A stretch of 10,738 nt of DNA from contig JALXEI010000336.1 in NCBI GenBank assembly GCA_027069645.1, positions 1 through 10,738 on the forward strand. Direction: 5' to 3'. This DNA is from Hyphomicrobiales bacterium (GTDB lineage: Bacteria > Pseudomonadota > Alphaproteobacteria > Rhizobiales > JAKIUO01). The notes under the pieces are model-generated. The model made no database searches. It worked only from the letters and a program-made list of their open reading frames with translations, and had not been told where the DNA came from. The stretch's first letter is position 1. Every line of letters begins with the position of its first letter. This document shows, one piece after another, positions 1-7,046 of the stretch. The position numbers were made by a program, and so were the translations under genes.

Positions 1-27
1 AATATTGTGATAACATTTCCGGGCCGG

Positions 28-1020
28 TCATGCGGCGCGCTCCCTGATCTGCTCGATCATGGACAGCGCCTCGCGCACGACATTGGCCCCGGCCTCTCTG
101 GCACAGGCGTTTTCGCCAAGCATCCGCCGCCATTGCCGGGCCCCAGGCTCGCCGAGATAAAGACCCGCCATAACACGGGTGATCCGGTTGAGCCGCACGC
201 CTTCTGCAAGCTGTTCCTCGATATAGGGAAGCATGCGCGTGACAATTTGCGCCCGGGTCGGCAGCACCTCCCCTGCCCCGTACAGGCGCTCATCCACCCT
301 CGCCAGCATGTAGGGATTATGGCACGCTGCCCGGCCGATCATGACGCCATCCACATTTTGCAGATGCTGTTCGGCCTGATCGAGACTGCCAATACCGCCA
401 TTGATGGTAATCTGCAAATCCTGGCGTCGTTTTTTCAACCTATAAACACGCCGATAGTCCAGCGGCGGCACATCGCGGTTTTCTTTGGGACTGAGCCCCT
501 TCAGCCAGGCCTTGCGGGCATGAACGATAAAATGACTGCATCCGGCTGCGGCGACCAGATCGATGAAATGGTTAAAATCCTCTTCGGCGTCCTGATCATC
601 AACACCAATCCGGCATTTGACGGTCACCGGAATTCGGACCGCCGCCTGCATGGCCGCCACCAGGTCAGCGGTGTGCCCCGGCTCCTTCATCAGCGCTGCG
701 CCAAATTTCCCCGACTGCACGCGATCGGACGGACAACCGACATTGAGATTGATCTCGTCATAACCAAATTCCTCGCCAATCCTTGCCGCCTGCGCGAGCA
801 ATGCCGGATCACTGCCCCCGAGCTGCAAAACCAGCGGATGCTGCATGGCGGGAAAAGCCAGCAGACGGGCGCGGTCTCCCCGCAAAACAGCATGGGCGTT
901 GACCATCTCGGTATAAAGCACCGCACGCTTTGACAAATGACGCATAAATGTCCGGCAATGACGGTCCGTCCAGTCCATCATCGGGGCGACAGAAAAGCGG
1001 TGAAGACTGTTTTTTCCCAT
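28..1020 (-). CDS. dusA: tRNA-dihydrouridine(20/20a) synthase DusA
   Basis: FMN-dependent enzyme that reduces uridine to dihydrouridine in the D-loop of tRNA, using NADPH; it is cytosolic. The N-terminus carries FSVAPMMDWTDRHCR, typical of DusA. NLNVGCPSDRVQSGKFGAALM holds the catalytic cysteine (residue 96 from the ATG at 1020). VTVKCRIG, HARKAWLKGLSPKENRDVPP and INGGIGS followed by MIGRA are the flavin- and tRNA-binding signatures, and the HARKAWLKGLSPKENR block separates DusA from DusB and DusC. About 330 aa is the normal length and nothing is missing. The start is not certain: a GTG at 1032 in the same frame has AGG 5 nt upstream, while the ATG at 1020 lacks a clear Shine-Dalgarno but gives the usual short lead into FSVAPMM. 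The gene is divergent from the hypothetical gene at 1113, and the two share a 92-bp intergenic region. Confidence 0.96.
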   Translation of the reverse strand: MGKNSLHRFSVAPMMDWTDRHCRTFMRHLSKRAVLYTEMVNAHAVLRGDRARLLAFPAMQHPLVLQLGGSDPALLAQAARIGEEFGYDEINLNVGCPSDRVQSGKFGAALMKEPGHTADLVAAMQAAVRIPVTVKCRIGVDDQDAEEDFNHFIDLVAAAGCSHFIVHARKAWLKGLSPKENRDVPPLDYRRVYRLKKRRQDLQITINGGIGSLDQAEQHLQNVDGVMIGRAACHNPYMLARVDERLYGAGEVLPTRAQIVTRMLPYIEEQLAEGVRLNRITRVMAGLYLGEPGARQWRRMLGENACAREAGANVVREALSMIEQIRERAA

Positions 1021-1064
1021 TTTGAACTTCACAGTTACCTGAAATTAACGACCACACATTACCC

Positions 1065-1093
1065 TTGATGCAGTTATGCCGGACTGTCATACA
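1065..1093 (+). promoter_or_regulatory. weak candidate promoter for the 1113 gene
   Basis: TTGATG (1065-1070) and CATACA (1088-1093) are separated by 17 bp and lie 19 bp before the GTG start at 1113. The first hexamer matches sigma70 -35 at four positions and the second matches -10 at three. This is only a plausible reading of the divergent intergenic region. Confidence 0.2.
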
Positions 1094-1112
1094 CGAGATG
1101 AGATAAAATCAA

Positions 1113-1655
1113 GTGGCAAAAGCAAGATATCATAAAGCGCAACGGGTATTTGTAAAACCCGTTGGCACATGGGGATTCGTCGAGAATATCGTACCCAAAT
1201 GGGTCAAGGGGGTCGATGAACCTATCAAAATCCACTATGATGTTGGAATGGGACGTGAATTCAGTCAGGATGAACTGGACGCCAGCGAAACCGGCCCCGA
1301 AGCCACCGGAACACCGGCCGGCATGAAATCCGAAGACCAGAAATCCTGGCATATTGTACGTGCTCAGAACAAATGGAAAAGCGCCAGAGACTGCGGCCAT
1401 CACCCCTATCCGGGCACCCATCCCGTTATTGTCACCACCGAACGCGACTGGGGGGGCTGGCGCGTCCCGGGGGCCGAGTATGACCGCGACCCCGACCTCA
1501 TCGAGCGCCAGGCGCGCCTGATGGTCAAGGCGCCGATGATCGCGGCCCTGCTTTACCAGTTTGTTGAAGATGTCAGCGACCAGGAAGAAAATCTGCCACA
1601 ATCAACGGTACAGATTGCCCGACTGGCGCAAAAAGTCCTCAGCCAGGTCGATTAG
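1113..1655 (+). CDS. conserved hypothetical protein, 180 aa
   Basis: Function unknown. The start is GTG at 1113, because the only nearby upstream ATG (1098) in this frame runs into TAA after one codon. There is a purine-rich stretch upstream but no strong Shine-Dalgarno. The protein has two halves. Residues 1-55 (KAQRVFVKPVGTWGFVENI, then EPIKIHYDVGMGREF) look like a small beta-barrel/SH3-like fold. Residues 79-135 hold WHIVRAQNKW, CGHHPYPGTHPVIVT and DWGGWRVPGAEYDRDP, rich in Trp, Gly and Pro and probably the conserved core. A low-complexity linker (about 56-75, Glu/Thr/Gly/Pro) joins them, and the C-terminus is helical. No signal peptide or membrane segment is seen. I recall similar proteins in sphingomonads and relatives, but know of no assigned function. 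The gene is followed by its own terminator at 1764, so it is probably monocistronic. Confidence 0.85.
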   Translation: MAKARYHKAQRVFVKPVGTWGFVENIVPKWVKGVDEPIKIHYDVGMGREFSQDELDASETGPEATGTPAGMKSEDQKSWHIVRAQNKWKSARDCGHHPYPGTHPVIVTTERDWGGWRVPGAEYDRDPDLIERQARLMVKAPMIAALLYQFVEDVSDQEENLPQSTVQIARLAQKVLSQVD

Positions 1656-1763
1656 GCCGTAAACTCATAAACGGTTTTCGACCTGGCAAATCGCAACACC
1701 CGCTTCATCACATTACCGGGAATTTCAGGCAAAAACTGTTTGCAAGCGAACCCGTTTTGCGTA

Positions 1764-1801
1764 AAGAGCACTATACCTTCGGGTATGGTGCTCTTCTTTT
1801 T
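1764..1801 (+). terminator. intrinsic terminator with C(UUCG)G tetraloop
   Basis: AAGAGCACTATACC (1764-1777) pairs with GGTATGGTGCTCTT (1782-1795) over 14 bp with a single G-U wobble. The loop is TTCG closed by C-G, one of the most stable RNA tetraloops. C and then five T (1797-1801) follow. It ends the 180-aa hypothetical gene and sits 27 bp before the pepN start. On the minus strand the T tract is only three long, so it should act mainly on plus-strand transcription. Confidence 0.88.
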
Positions 1802-1827
1802 GGTAAAATATAAACAGGGATGCAGGA

Positions 1828-4509
1828 ATGACCGACAACAAACAGCCTGAAACCATCTGGCTCAGGGACTATCAGGTGCCCGCCTTTCTGGTGGAGCGCG
1901 TTGACCTTGATGTCAAGCTGCACCCCCGTGAAACACAGATTGCCGCACGCCTTCACGTCAGGCGCAATCCCGACCATCCCGACCAGGACGCGCCGCTGGT
2001 GCTTGATGGCGAAAATCTCGAATTGCGTGAACTCGCCGTCAATGGCCTGACCGTCCCCGAGGAACAGTTCGACATCAGGGACAACAGGCTGACCATCCGA
2101 AACCTGCCCTTTTTGTCCGAAAAGGCGCCGAAGCGCCCCCTCCCCGACCGTTTTACCATCATCTCGCTTTCCATCTGCAACCCGGAAGACAACAAGGCTC
2201 TGTCGGGCCTGTACCGTTCCGGCAATATTTACTGCACCCAGTGCGAACCGGAGGGTTTCAGGCGGATCACCTGGTTTATCGACCGCCCAGACGTGCTGTC
2301 GAAATACCGGGTACGGCTTGAGGCCGACAAAAAAGAGGCACCGGTACTGCTCGCCAACGGCAATCTGGTAGACAGTGGCGATCTTGCAGACGGGCGCCAC
2401 TATGCCCTGTGGGAAGATCCGTTTCCCAAACCGTCCTATCTGTTTGCAATGGTGGGCGGTAACCTTGCTGTCGTCAAGGACAGCTTTACCACCATGTCGG
2501 GACGAAAGATTGATCTGCATATTTATGTTGAACCGGGCAAGGAAGATCGCTGCGACTGGGCGATGGACAGCCTGAAGCGCGCCATGAAATGGGATGAGGA
2601 ACGCTTTGGCCGCGAATATGACCTTGATCTCTTTATGATCGTCGCCGTCTCCGATTTCAATATGGGCGCGATGGAGAACAAGGGGCTCAATATCTTCAAT
2701 GACAAGCTCATTCTGGCCCGCCCCGATACCGCCACCGATGCGGATTATGCGGCCATTGAATCGGTCATCGCCCACGAATATTTTCATAACTGGACCGGCA
2801 ATCGCATCACCTGCCGCGACTGGTTTCAGCTTTGCCTGAAAGAAGGCCTCACCGTGTTTCGCGACCAGGAATTTTCCAGTGACCAGCGCGAGCGGACCAG
2901 TCAGCGCATAGCAGATGTACAATCGCTGCGCAGCCACCAGTTTCCCGAAGATGCGGGACCGCTGGCCCACCCCGTGCGCCCGGACCATTTCATCGAGATC
3001 AACAATTTTTATACCGCCACCGTCTACAACAAGGGCGCCGAGGTCATTCGCATGATCCATACCATGCTGGGCGAAAAACTGTTTCGCAAGGGCATGGACC
3101 TTTATTTCGAACGTCATGATGGCGAGGCGGCAACCGTTGAACAGTTTGTCAAATGTTTTGAAGATGCCGCCGATATCGATCTTTCCCAATTCATGTTGTG
3201 GTATTCCCAGGCGGGCACCCCCGAACTCGCCTGCTCTCTGGCATATGACGAAAAAGCCGCGACAGCCACGCTTGATGTGACCCAGCTTCTCTCGCCAACG
3301 CCGGGACAGGCGCACAAGGAAGCCATGCATATCCCGTTAAAAATGGGCCTGCTGGACAGTAGCGGCGAGGATATGGACCTCGTCCTTGACGACGGAACCA
3401 GGATCAAAGACGGCCTGTTGCATATCAACAAACGCCAGCAAAGCTTTGTTTTTACTGATATCAGCGAGCGGCCTGTGCCTTCCCTGCTGCGCCATTTTTC
3501 GGCGCCTGTAACGCTCAACGCCACCCTCGATGATACAGATCTTTTGTTTCTGATGCGCCATGATTCCGACCATTACAATCGCTGGCAGGCCAACCGGGTC
3601 TATATGCTCGCGCTGATGCTTGAGAAGCTGCAAAAAGGCCGTAATGAAGATGTCGAACTGATGGAACAAAGGCTGACCGAAGCCCTGTCCGAAGCCCTGT
3701 CGGAAAAACAGCTGAATCCGCTGAGAACACCCGGCCTGCTGAGCTTTCCCGGTGTCAATGATATTGCCCGCAAGATTGGCCGGGATGTGGATCATACGGC
3801 CATATACGAGGTCCGCCGGCAAGTCCGCAGTTCGATTGGTGAAAGTCTGCGAGAGCCGTTGTCGCGGATCTATGAGGAAACGGAAATCAGCGGCCCCTAT
3901 CGTCCCGATGCCATGAGTGCCGCCAGACGTCGCCTGCGTCATACCTGCCTTGGCCTGCTGGCGGCAACCGGTGGTGAAGCGGATATTGAACGCCTCTATC
4001 AGCACTATGCCAAAGCCGACAATATGACCGAAATGGCCACCGCACTTGATCACCTCGCCCAAACCGACAGCGCGCAGCGGCAAAAGGCCTTTGAGGACTT
4101 TTACGACAAATGGAAAGATGATCATGTGGTGATCGACAAATGGTTCGCCTTCCAGGCCATGTCACCACAGGACAATACCCTCGACCTCATCGACAGGCTG
4201 ATGAAAAATCCCGATTTTTCCATCCGCAATCCCAACAAGGTGCGCGCGGTGATCGGTGCTTTTGCCATGAACAACCCGGTTCAGTTCAACCGCCCCGATG
4301 GCAGGGGCTATGAATTTGTCGCCCGCAATATCCTTGAGATTGACCGGTTCAACCCGCAGATCGCCTCGCGTCTGGCCGGATCGTTCAAAAGCTGGAAAAT
4401 CCTTGAACCCGGGCGCCGCGAAAAGCTCAGGGCCGTTCTTGATGATCTTGCCAGCCACAAAAACCTCTCTCGCGACTGTTTCGAGATCATCTCCAGGGTG
4501 ATTCAATAA
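1828..4509 (+). CDS. pepN: aminopeptidase N (M1 family zinc metallopeptidase)
   Basis: Broad-specificity cytosolic aminopeptidase that trims N-terminal residues from peptides in the late steps of protein turnover. All M1 hallmarks are present. GAMEN is at residues 280-284 and binds the substrate amino terminus. The zinc site is HEYFH (316-320) plus Glu339, fitting HExxH-x18-E. Tyr400 in TVYNKGAEVIRM matches the catalytic Tyr381 of E. coli PepN, and the offset of 19 residues also holds for the zinc histidines. The order is an N-terminal beta domain, the thermolysin-like catalytic domain, a small beta domain (about 460-560) and the helical C-terminal domain of the bacterial PepN type. The length of 893 aa is close to the E. 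coli enzyme. AGGGA (1816-1820) lies 7 nt before the ATG. The gene stands alone between a terminator and a 178-bp intergenic region. Confidence 0.98.
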   Translation: MTDNKQPETIWLRDYQVPAFLVERVDLDVKLHPRETQIAARLHVRRNPDHPDQDAPLVLDGENLELRELAVNGLTVPEEQFDIRDNRLTIRNLPFLSEKAPKRPLPDRFTIISLSICNPEDNKALSGLYRSGNIYCTQCEPEGFRRITWFIDRPDVLSKYRVRLEADKKEAPVLLANGNLVDSGDLADGRHYALWEDPFPKPSYLFAMVGGNLAVVKDSFTTMSGRKIDLHIYVEPGKEDRCDWAMDSLKRAMKWDEERFGREYDLDLFMIVAVSDFNMGAMENKGLNIFNDKLILARPDTATDADYAAIESVIAHEYFHNWTGNRITCRDWFQLCLKEGLTVFRDQEFSSDQRERTSQRIADVQSLRSHQFPEDAGPLAHPVRPDHFIEINNFYTATVYNKGAEVIRMIHTMLGEKLFRKGMDLYFERHDGEAATVEQFVKCFEDAADIDLSQFMLWYSQAGTPELACSLAYDEKAATATLDVTQLLSPTPGQAHKEAMHIPLKMGLLDSSGEDMDLVLDDGTRIKDGLLHINKRQQSFVFTDISERPVPSLLRHFSAPVTLNATLDDTDLLFLMRHDSDHYNRWQANRVYMLALMLEKLQKGRNEDVELMEQRLTEALSEALSEKQLNPLRTPGLLSFPGVNDIARKIGRDVDHTAIYEVRRQVRSSIGESLREPLSRIYEETEISGPYRPDAMSAARRRLRHTCLGLLAATGGEADIERLYQHYAKADNMTEMATALDHLAQTDSAQRQKAFEDFYDKWKDDHVVIDKWFAFQAMSPQDNTLDLIDRLMKNPDFSIRNPNKVRAVIGAFAMNNPVQFNRPDGRGYEFVARNILEIDRFNPQIASRLAGSFKSWKILEPGRREKLRAVLDDLASHKNLSRDCFEIISRVIQ

Positions 4510-4550
4510 AATCACACCGGATCGTCGTTTACTTTCCGGTAACAATTAAC

Positions 4551-4559
4551 TGTGGACAA
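4551..4559 (-). promoter_or_regulatory. DnaA-box-like 9-mer
   Basis: TGTGGACAA on the plus strand reads TTGTCCACA on the minus strand, one base from the classical DnaA box TTATCCACA. It lies between pepN and the histidine kinase gene. A single box is easily found by chance, so this is weak. Confidence 0.2.
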
Positions 4560-4572
4560 CCTGGTAAATTTG

Positions 4573-4639
4573 GATTCAAGATGAATCAACCGATTCGTTA
4601 TATGGCTCCGCTCCAGGGGGGTGTTTTCCCTTGTGATTC
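4573..4639. promoter_or_regulatory. cluster of four GANTC sites upstream of the histidine kinase
   Basis: GATTC at 4573-4577, GAATC at 4583-4587, GATTC at 4592-4596 and GATTC at 4635-4639. The first two form a small dyad, GATTC-aagat-GAATC. In alphaproteobacteria GANTC is the CcrM methylation site, read by the cell-cycle regulator GcrA. Four sites in 67 bp compares with a random expectation of about one per 256 bp. The third site directly precedes a possible -10 element, TATATG (4599-4604). The sites are seen; regulation by CcrM/GcrA is inference from the family and from the kinase gene that follows. Confidence 0.45.
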
Positions 4640-4687
4640 GTACAGTTCTGCAACACAAATGCGAGCCGTTTTTAGGGGGATAGCTAA

Positions 4688-6049
4688 ATGGTGCGGGCTC
4701 TCTTTGCCCGTCGTCTGGCCGTAAAGCGTACGGCGGAAGGAAATGGCGGTTCGCTGTTTCACAAAAAGTTTTCCATTGGGGGATGGTCAGGACTTTATCA
4801 CAGGATCAAAACCCGTCTGGGAAGCATTGCGGCATATGAAGCCGATCGTCTGGCAAGCGCTGTAGAGGCCTTGCCCGACAGTTTTGCCCTGTGGGACAAA
4901 CAGAATAATCTTGTCAGTTGCAATGCCCGGTTTCGCGAATTTTACGGCCTGCGGGATGCAAGGCTGAAACCCGGCATGTCGCGGCGCAGCGTCATGCGCA
5001 TGGGGGCGCAGCCGGTGCGTACAACGGTCATCGAAAAATCGCCCAACCTGCAACCGGGCAGCACCAGCTTTGAAATCCTGATGCCTGACGGACGCTGGCT
5101 GCATGTCAATGAAAGCCCCACGCGCGAAGGCGGGCTGGTCAGCGTCGGAACCGATATTACCGTTCTTAAAAAGAGTGCCCAGAAGATCAGGGAAAACGAA
5201 AAGGAGTTGCGTATATCCGTGTCGGAGTTGCGCGAATCCCGCCGCGAACTGGAACGACAGAAACAAATCCTCGTCGAACTGTCGGAAAAATATGCAACGG
5301 AAAAAAACCGCGCCGAAGCGGCCAATCATGCCAAATCGGAATTTCTCGCCAACATATCCCATGAGCTGCGCACGCCGCTCAACGCGGTCATCGGTTTTTC
5401 GGAGATCATGCAACACGGCCTGTTTGGCAATATGACCATCGAAAAATATGCCGAATATTCCCGCGACATCCACGATAGCGGCCGTTTCCTGCTGGAAGTG
5501 ATCAATGATATACTCGACATGTCTCGCATCGAGGCGGGCAAGATGGATCTCCATCTTGAGACCGGGGATATTTGCGAGATCTTCAACGAATGCATACGCC
5601 TTGTCAGCGGTGTTGCCAAAAGCAAGAAGATCAACCTTGTCTACCAGGGGCCAAAACAGCTTTCCCATCGTCTTGACCGGCGGTCCCTGAAACAGATCGT
5701 TCTCAATCTGCTGTCCAACGCCATCAAGTTTACGCCCGAGGAGGGGCAGGTCACCATTATTGCCGAACAGGACAGCGACAGCATCTCGATCACCATCGAG
5801 GACACCGGAATCGGCATCCCCACCAATGAAATTTCCAAACTTGGACGCCCATTTGAACAGATTGAAAACCAGTTTACCAAAAGCCATAGCGGTACCGGTC
5901 TCGGGCTGGCTATTTCGCGCTCCCTTGTCGAAATGCATGGCGGTCAACTGGTGATCACCAGCAGGATCAATGAGGGCACACGGGTAACTTGCAACTTCCC
6001 GGTGGCAAAGAGCGATAAGAAACAACCGGCCGATTGCAACGCCGCCTGA
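4688..6049 (+). CDS. PAS-domain sensor histidine kinase, cytosolic, PleC/DivJ-like
   Basis: Autophosphorylating sensor kinase of a two-component or phosphorelay system. After an N-terminal tail, residues about 55-160 form a PAS fold (ALPDSFALWDKQNNLVSCNA, RFREFYGL, DGRWLHVNESPT, VGTDIT). Residues 160-215 are a Glu/Arg/Lys-rich coiled coil. The dimerisation/phosphoacceptor domain has NISHELRTPLNAVIGFSEIM with His225. The ATPase domain has the N box LNLLSNAIKF (Asn340, Asn344), G1 DTGIGIP (372-378), the F box near Phe389 and G2 GTGLGL (402-407). All catalytic residues are present. No signal peptide or membrane helix and no receiver domain is seen, so the partner must be encoded elsewhere. AGGGGGA (4675-4681) before the ATG is a strong ribosome-binding site. 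The HisKA sequence resembles the alphaproteobacterial PleC/DivJ group, but the exact orthologue cannot be assigned from this window. Confidence 0.93.
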   Translation: MVRALFARRLAVKRTAEGNGGSLFHKKFSIGGWSGLYHRIKTRLGSIAAYEADRLASAVEALPDSFALWDKQNNLVSCNARFREFYGLRDARLKPGMSRRSVMRMGAQPVRTTVIEKSPNLQPGSTSFEILMPDGRWLHVNESPTREGGLVSVGTDITVLKKSAQKIRENEKELRISVSELRESRRELERQKQILVELSEKYATEKNRAEAANHAKSEFLANISHELRTPLNAVIGFSEIMQHGLFGNMTIEKYAEYSRDIHDSGRFLLEVINDILDMSRIEAGKMDLHLETGDICEIFNECIRLVSGVAKSKKINLVYQGPKQLSHRLDRRSLKQIVLNLLSNAIKFTPEEGQVTIIAEQDSDSISITIEDTGIGIPTNEISKLGRPFEQIENQFTKSHSGTGLGLAISRSLVEMHGGQLVITSRINEGTRVTCNFPVAKSDKKQPADCNAA

Positions 6050-6093
6050 AGGCCCCTCTTCCCGCAATAGCCATGCTACCGATTCGGGCGCGG

Positions 6094-6396
6094 TCAGTCC
6101 TTTTTCTTTTTCTCGATCTCGCTACTGGCCTCCTCGACAGCCATGGCAATAATGTAGGACAGAAAATGCATTCCGGCCTGGTCTGCCAGATGCTGATAGG
6201 GCTTCAATCCCTCGTGGATATGACGGCGAAGGTCTGCCTTGCTGAGATAGGCGAGACTCGTCGAGGAGGCGATTTCCTTTTCCGCTTCCTGCTTCTTCGT
6301 CGTTCTTCGCGGACGCCTCGTAACCCTTCCCGGATCGCGGGGCTTGCGGACGCGCTTGCGTGCGACAGTTTTTTTTCCGCGTTTTTCCTTGGCCAA
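6094..6396 (-). CDS. small basic hypothetical protein with TTG start
   Basis: Function unknown; 100 aa. The first 35 residues are extremely basic (KEKRGKKTVARKRVRKPRD, then RRPRRTTKK), as in proteins that bind nucleic acid or ribosomes. Residues 45-95 look helical and conserved (LAYLSKADLRRHIHEGLKPY, QHLADQAGMHFLSYIIAMAVEEA), and the end is Glu/Lys rich. The start is TTG at 6396: AAAGGAG sits 6 nt upstream, and the next Met is residue 76, so no other start keeps the conserved part. No signal peptide is seen; LSYIIAMAV is too short for a confident membrane segment. It is convergent with the histidine kinase gene, with 44 bp between the stops and no clear terminator. A DNA- or RNA-binding role is a guess from composition alone. 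Confidence 0.75.
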   Translation of the reverse strand: MAKEKRGKKTVARKRVRKPRDPGRVTRRPRRTTKKQEAEKEIASSTSLAYLSKADLRRHIHEGLKPYQHLADQAGMHFLSYIIAMAVEEASSEIEKKKKD

Positions 6397-6402
6397 ACAG
6401 TT

Positions 6403-6409
6403 CTCCTTT
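6403..6409 (-). promoter_or_regulatory. Shine-Dalgarno that fixes the TTG start
   Basis: AAAGGAG on the minus strand, 6 nt before the TTG at 6396. It is the best ribosome-binding site in the window and the main reason for accepting the TTG start. Confidence 0.7.
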
Positions 6410-6678
6410 AACCGGCAGTCATAACCCCGGAACAGCGGGATGACGGGTATCGAAAAGGTAAACGAGAATTACGGGTGGGTACCTTTCGGGGCGTTCGGTC
6501 AATGGTGACTTGTGTTACAGACCGTCACGATTCCCCAATGATGATTATAGGCCAGTTTGACCTCCGGCGGTCCAATAAAGTGAGTTATTCAGGTGCGGAA
6601 AAGTGTGATGTGGAAAAGCTGCATTTCACACCCGCTCTGGCGGATGGGAAAGAAGATTTCAGCTCTCTCTAATTGTTG

Positions 6679-6696
6679 ATTTCAAATGAAATTATA
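6679..6696 (-). promoter_or_regulatory. consensus -10 hexamer beside a 14-bp dyad
   Basis: The minus strand reads TATAAT at 6696-6691, a perfect sigma70 -10, next to the dyad ATTTCA-AA-TGAAAT (6679-6692). The best -35 at a 16-bp spacing is TGTTCA (6718-6713), only three matches. If active it would read toward the TTG-start gene through a leader of almost 300 nt. Weak support. Confidence 0.22.
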
Positions 6697-6779
6697 ACGC
6701 TGTGCGATTGATTGAACACAAGTCCAGCAAAAAAAGGGACGTCACTGTTCAATCTGTCGTGCCCGGTGCAAAACCCGCA

Positions 6780-6795
6780 GGAAAAGGCCTTTTCC
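6780..6795. repeat. perfect 16-bp palindrome
   Basis: GGAAAAGGCCTTTTCC is identical to its reverse complement over all 16 bases. It lies inside the wider arms CCGGTGCAA (6763-6771) and TTGCACCGG (6843-6851), which can also pair. No coding explanation is apparent. Confidence 0.85.
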
Positions 6796-6852
6796 ACTGC
6801 ATCCCGGTGGCATTTATACCAACCGCCCTTGATATTGGCCCATTGCACCGGA

Positions 6853-6939
6853 GCGATTTTTTCCAGCAGGGCTGGAGCACGAGGCGACGTGGTACCGGTA
6901 CCACTAGCAGAGTGATCCGGTGCTGCCGGAAAAAAGCGC
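6853..6939. repeat. hairpin A, centred on the 16-bp palindrome GTGGTACCGGTACCAC
   Basis: The centre 6889-6904 (GTGGTACCGGTACCAC) is a perfect palindrome. Outward, CAC 6878-6880 pairs with GTG 6912-6914; 6871-6876 pairs with 6916-6921 with two G-U wobbles; GCAG 6866-6869 pairs with CTGC 6923-6926; CC plus six T (6857-6864) pairs with six A plus GG (6928-6935); and GCG 6853-6855 pairs with CGC 6937-6939. About 32 pairs in total. Each arm can also fold on itself (CCAGC-AGG-GCTGG and CCGG-TGCTG-CCGG). Confidence 0.7.
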
Positions 6940-6957
6940 CTGGCCCTTCGGGTGGGG

Positions 6958-7046
6958 CATAGCGGCCCATCTGGCTGGCATTTTGCGCTTGCAAGATACA
7001 AAGGTATCGAGCGGCGCACAATCTACCAGCCATATGAGCCGCTATG
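6958..7046. repeat. hairpin B, 89 nt
   Basis: Arms 6958-6978 and 7026-7046 pair at 19 of 21 positions. An inner stem joins 6980-6988 with 7014-7022 (8 of 9), and the apex is GATAC-AAAG-GTATC (6995-7008). There is no T tract on either side, so it is not an intrinsic terminator. Confidence 0.7.

Noticed and set aside
7..933. 308-aa open frame on the plus strand opposite dusA
   Set aside because: It is a shadow of dusA: composition is rich in His, Pro and Arg, with no domain, while the opposite strand has all DusA motifs.
1771..3330. 519-aa open frame on the minus strand opposite pepN
   Set aside because: Long but antisense to a complete M1 peptidase with all catalytic residues; no recognisable domain, and its 3' end runs into the terminator region.
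4516..4540. Possible terminator after pepN (ACCGGA, 13-nt loop, TCCGGT)
   Set aside because: The stem is only 6 bp with a large loop and no T tract follows, so it does not qualify as an intrinsic terminator.
4787..6067. 426-aa open frame opposite the histidine kinase
   Set aside because: Antisense shadow; the plus-strand frame carries every kinase box and a strong ribosome-binding site.
6603..6631. CRP-like site TGTGA...TCACA
   Set aside because: The half-sites are 17 nt or more apart instead of the 6 bp that CRP/FNR-type dimers need; it reads better as a weak hairpin.
6475..6672. 65-aa plus-strand ORF in the gene-free region
   Set aside because: No ribosome-binding site, no hydrophobic or domain pattern, and composition typical of random sequence.
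6669..7019. 116-aa minus-strand ORF with a GTG start
   Set aside because: No ribosome-binding site, and it runs through hairpins A and B. Only the QWANIKGGWY stretch is notable and it is reported as a finding.
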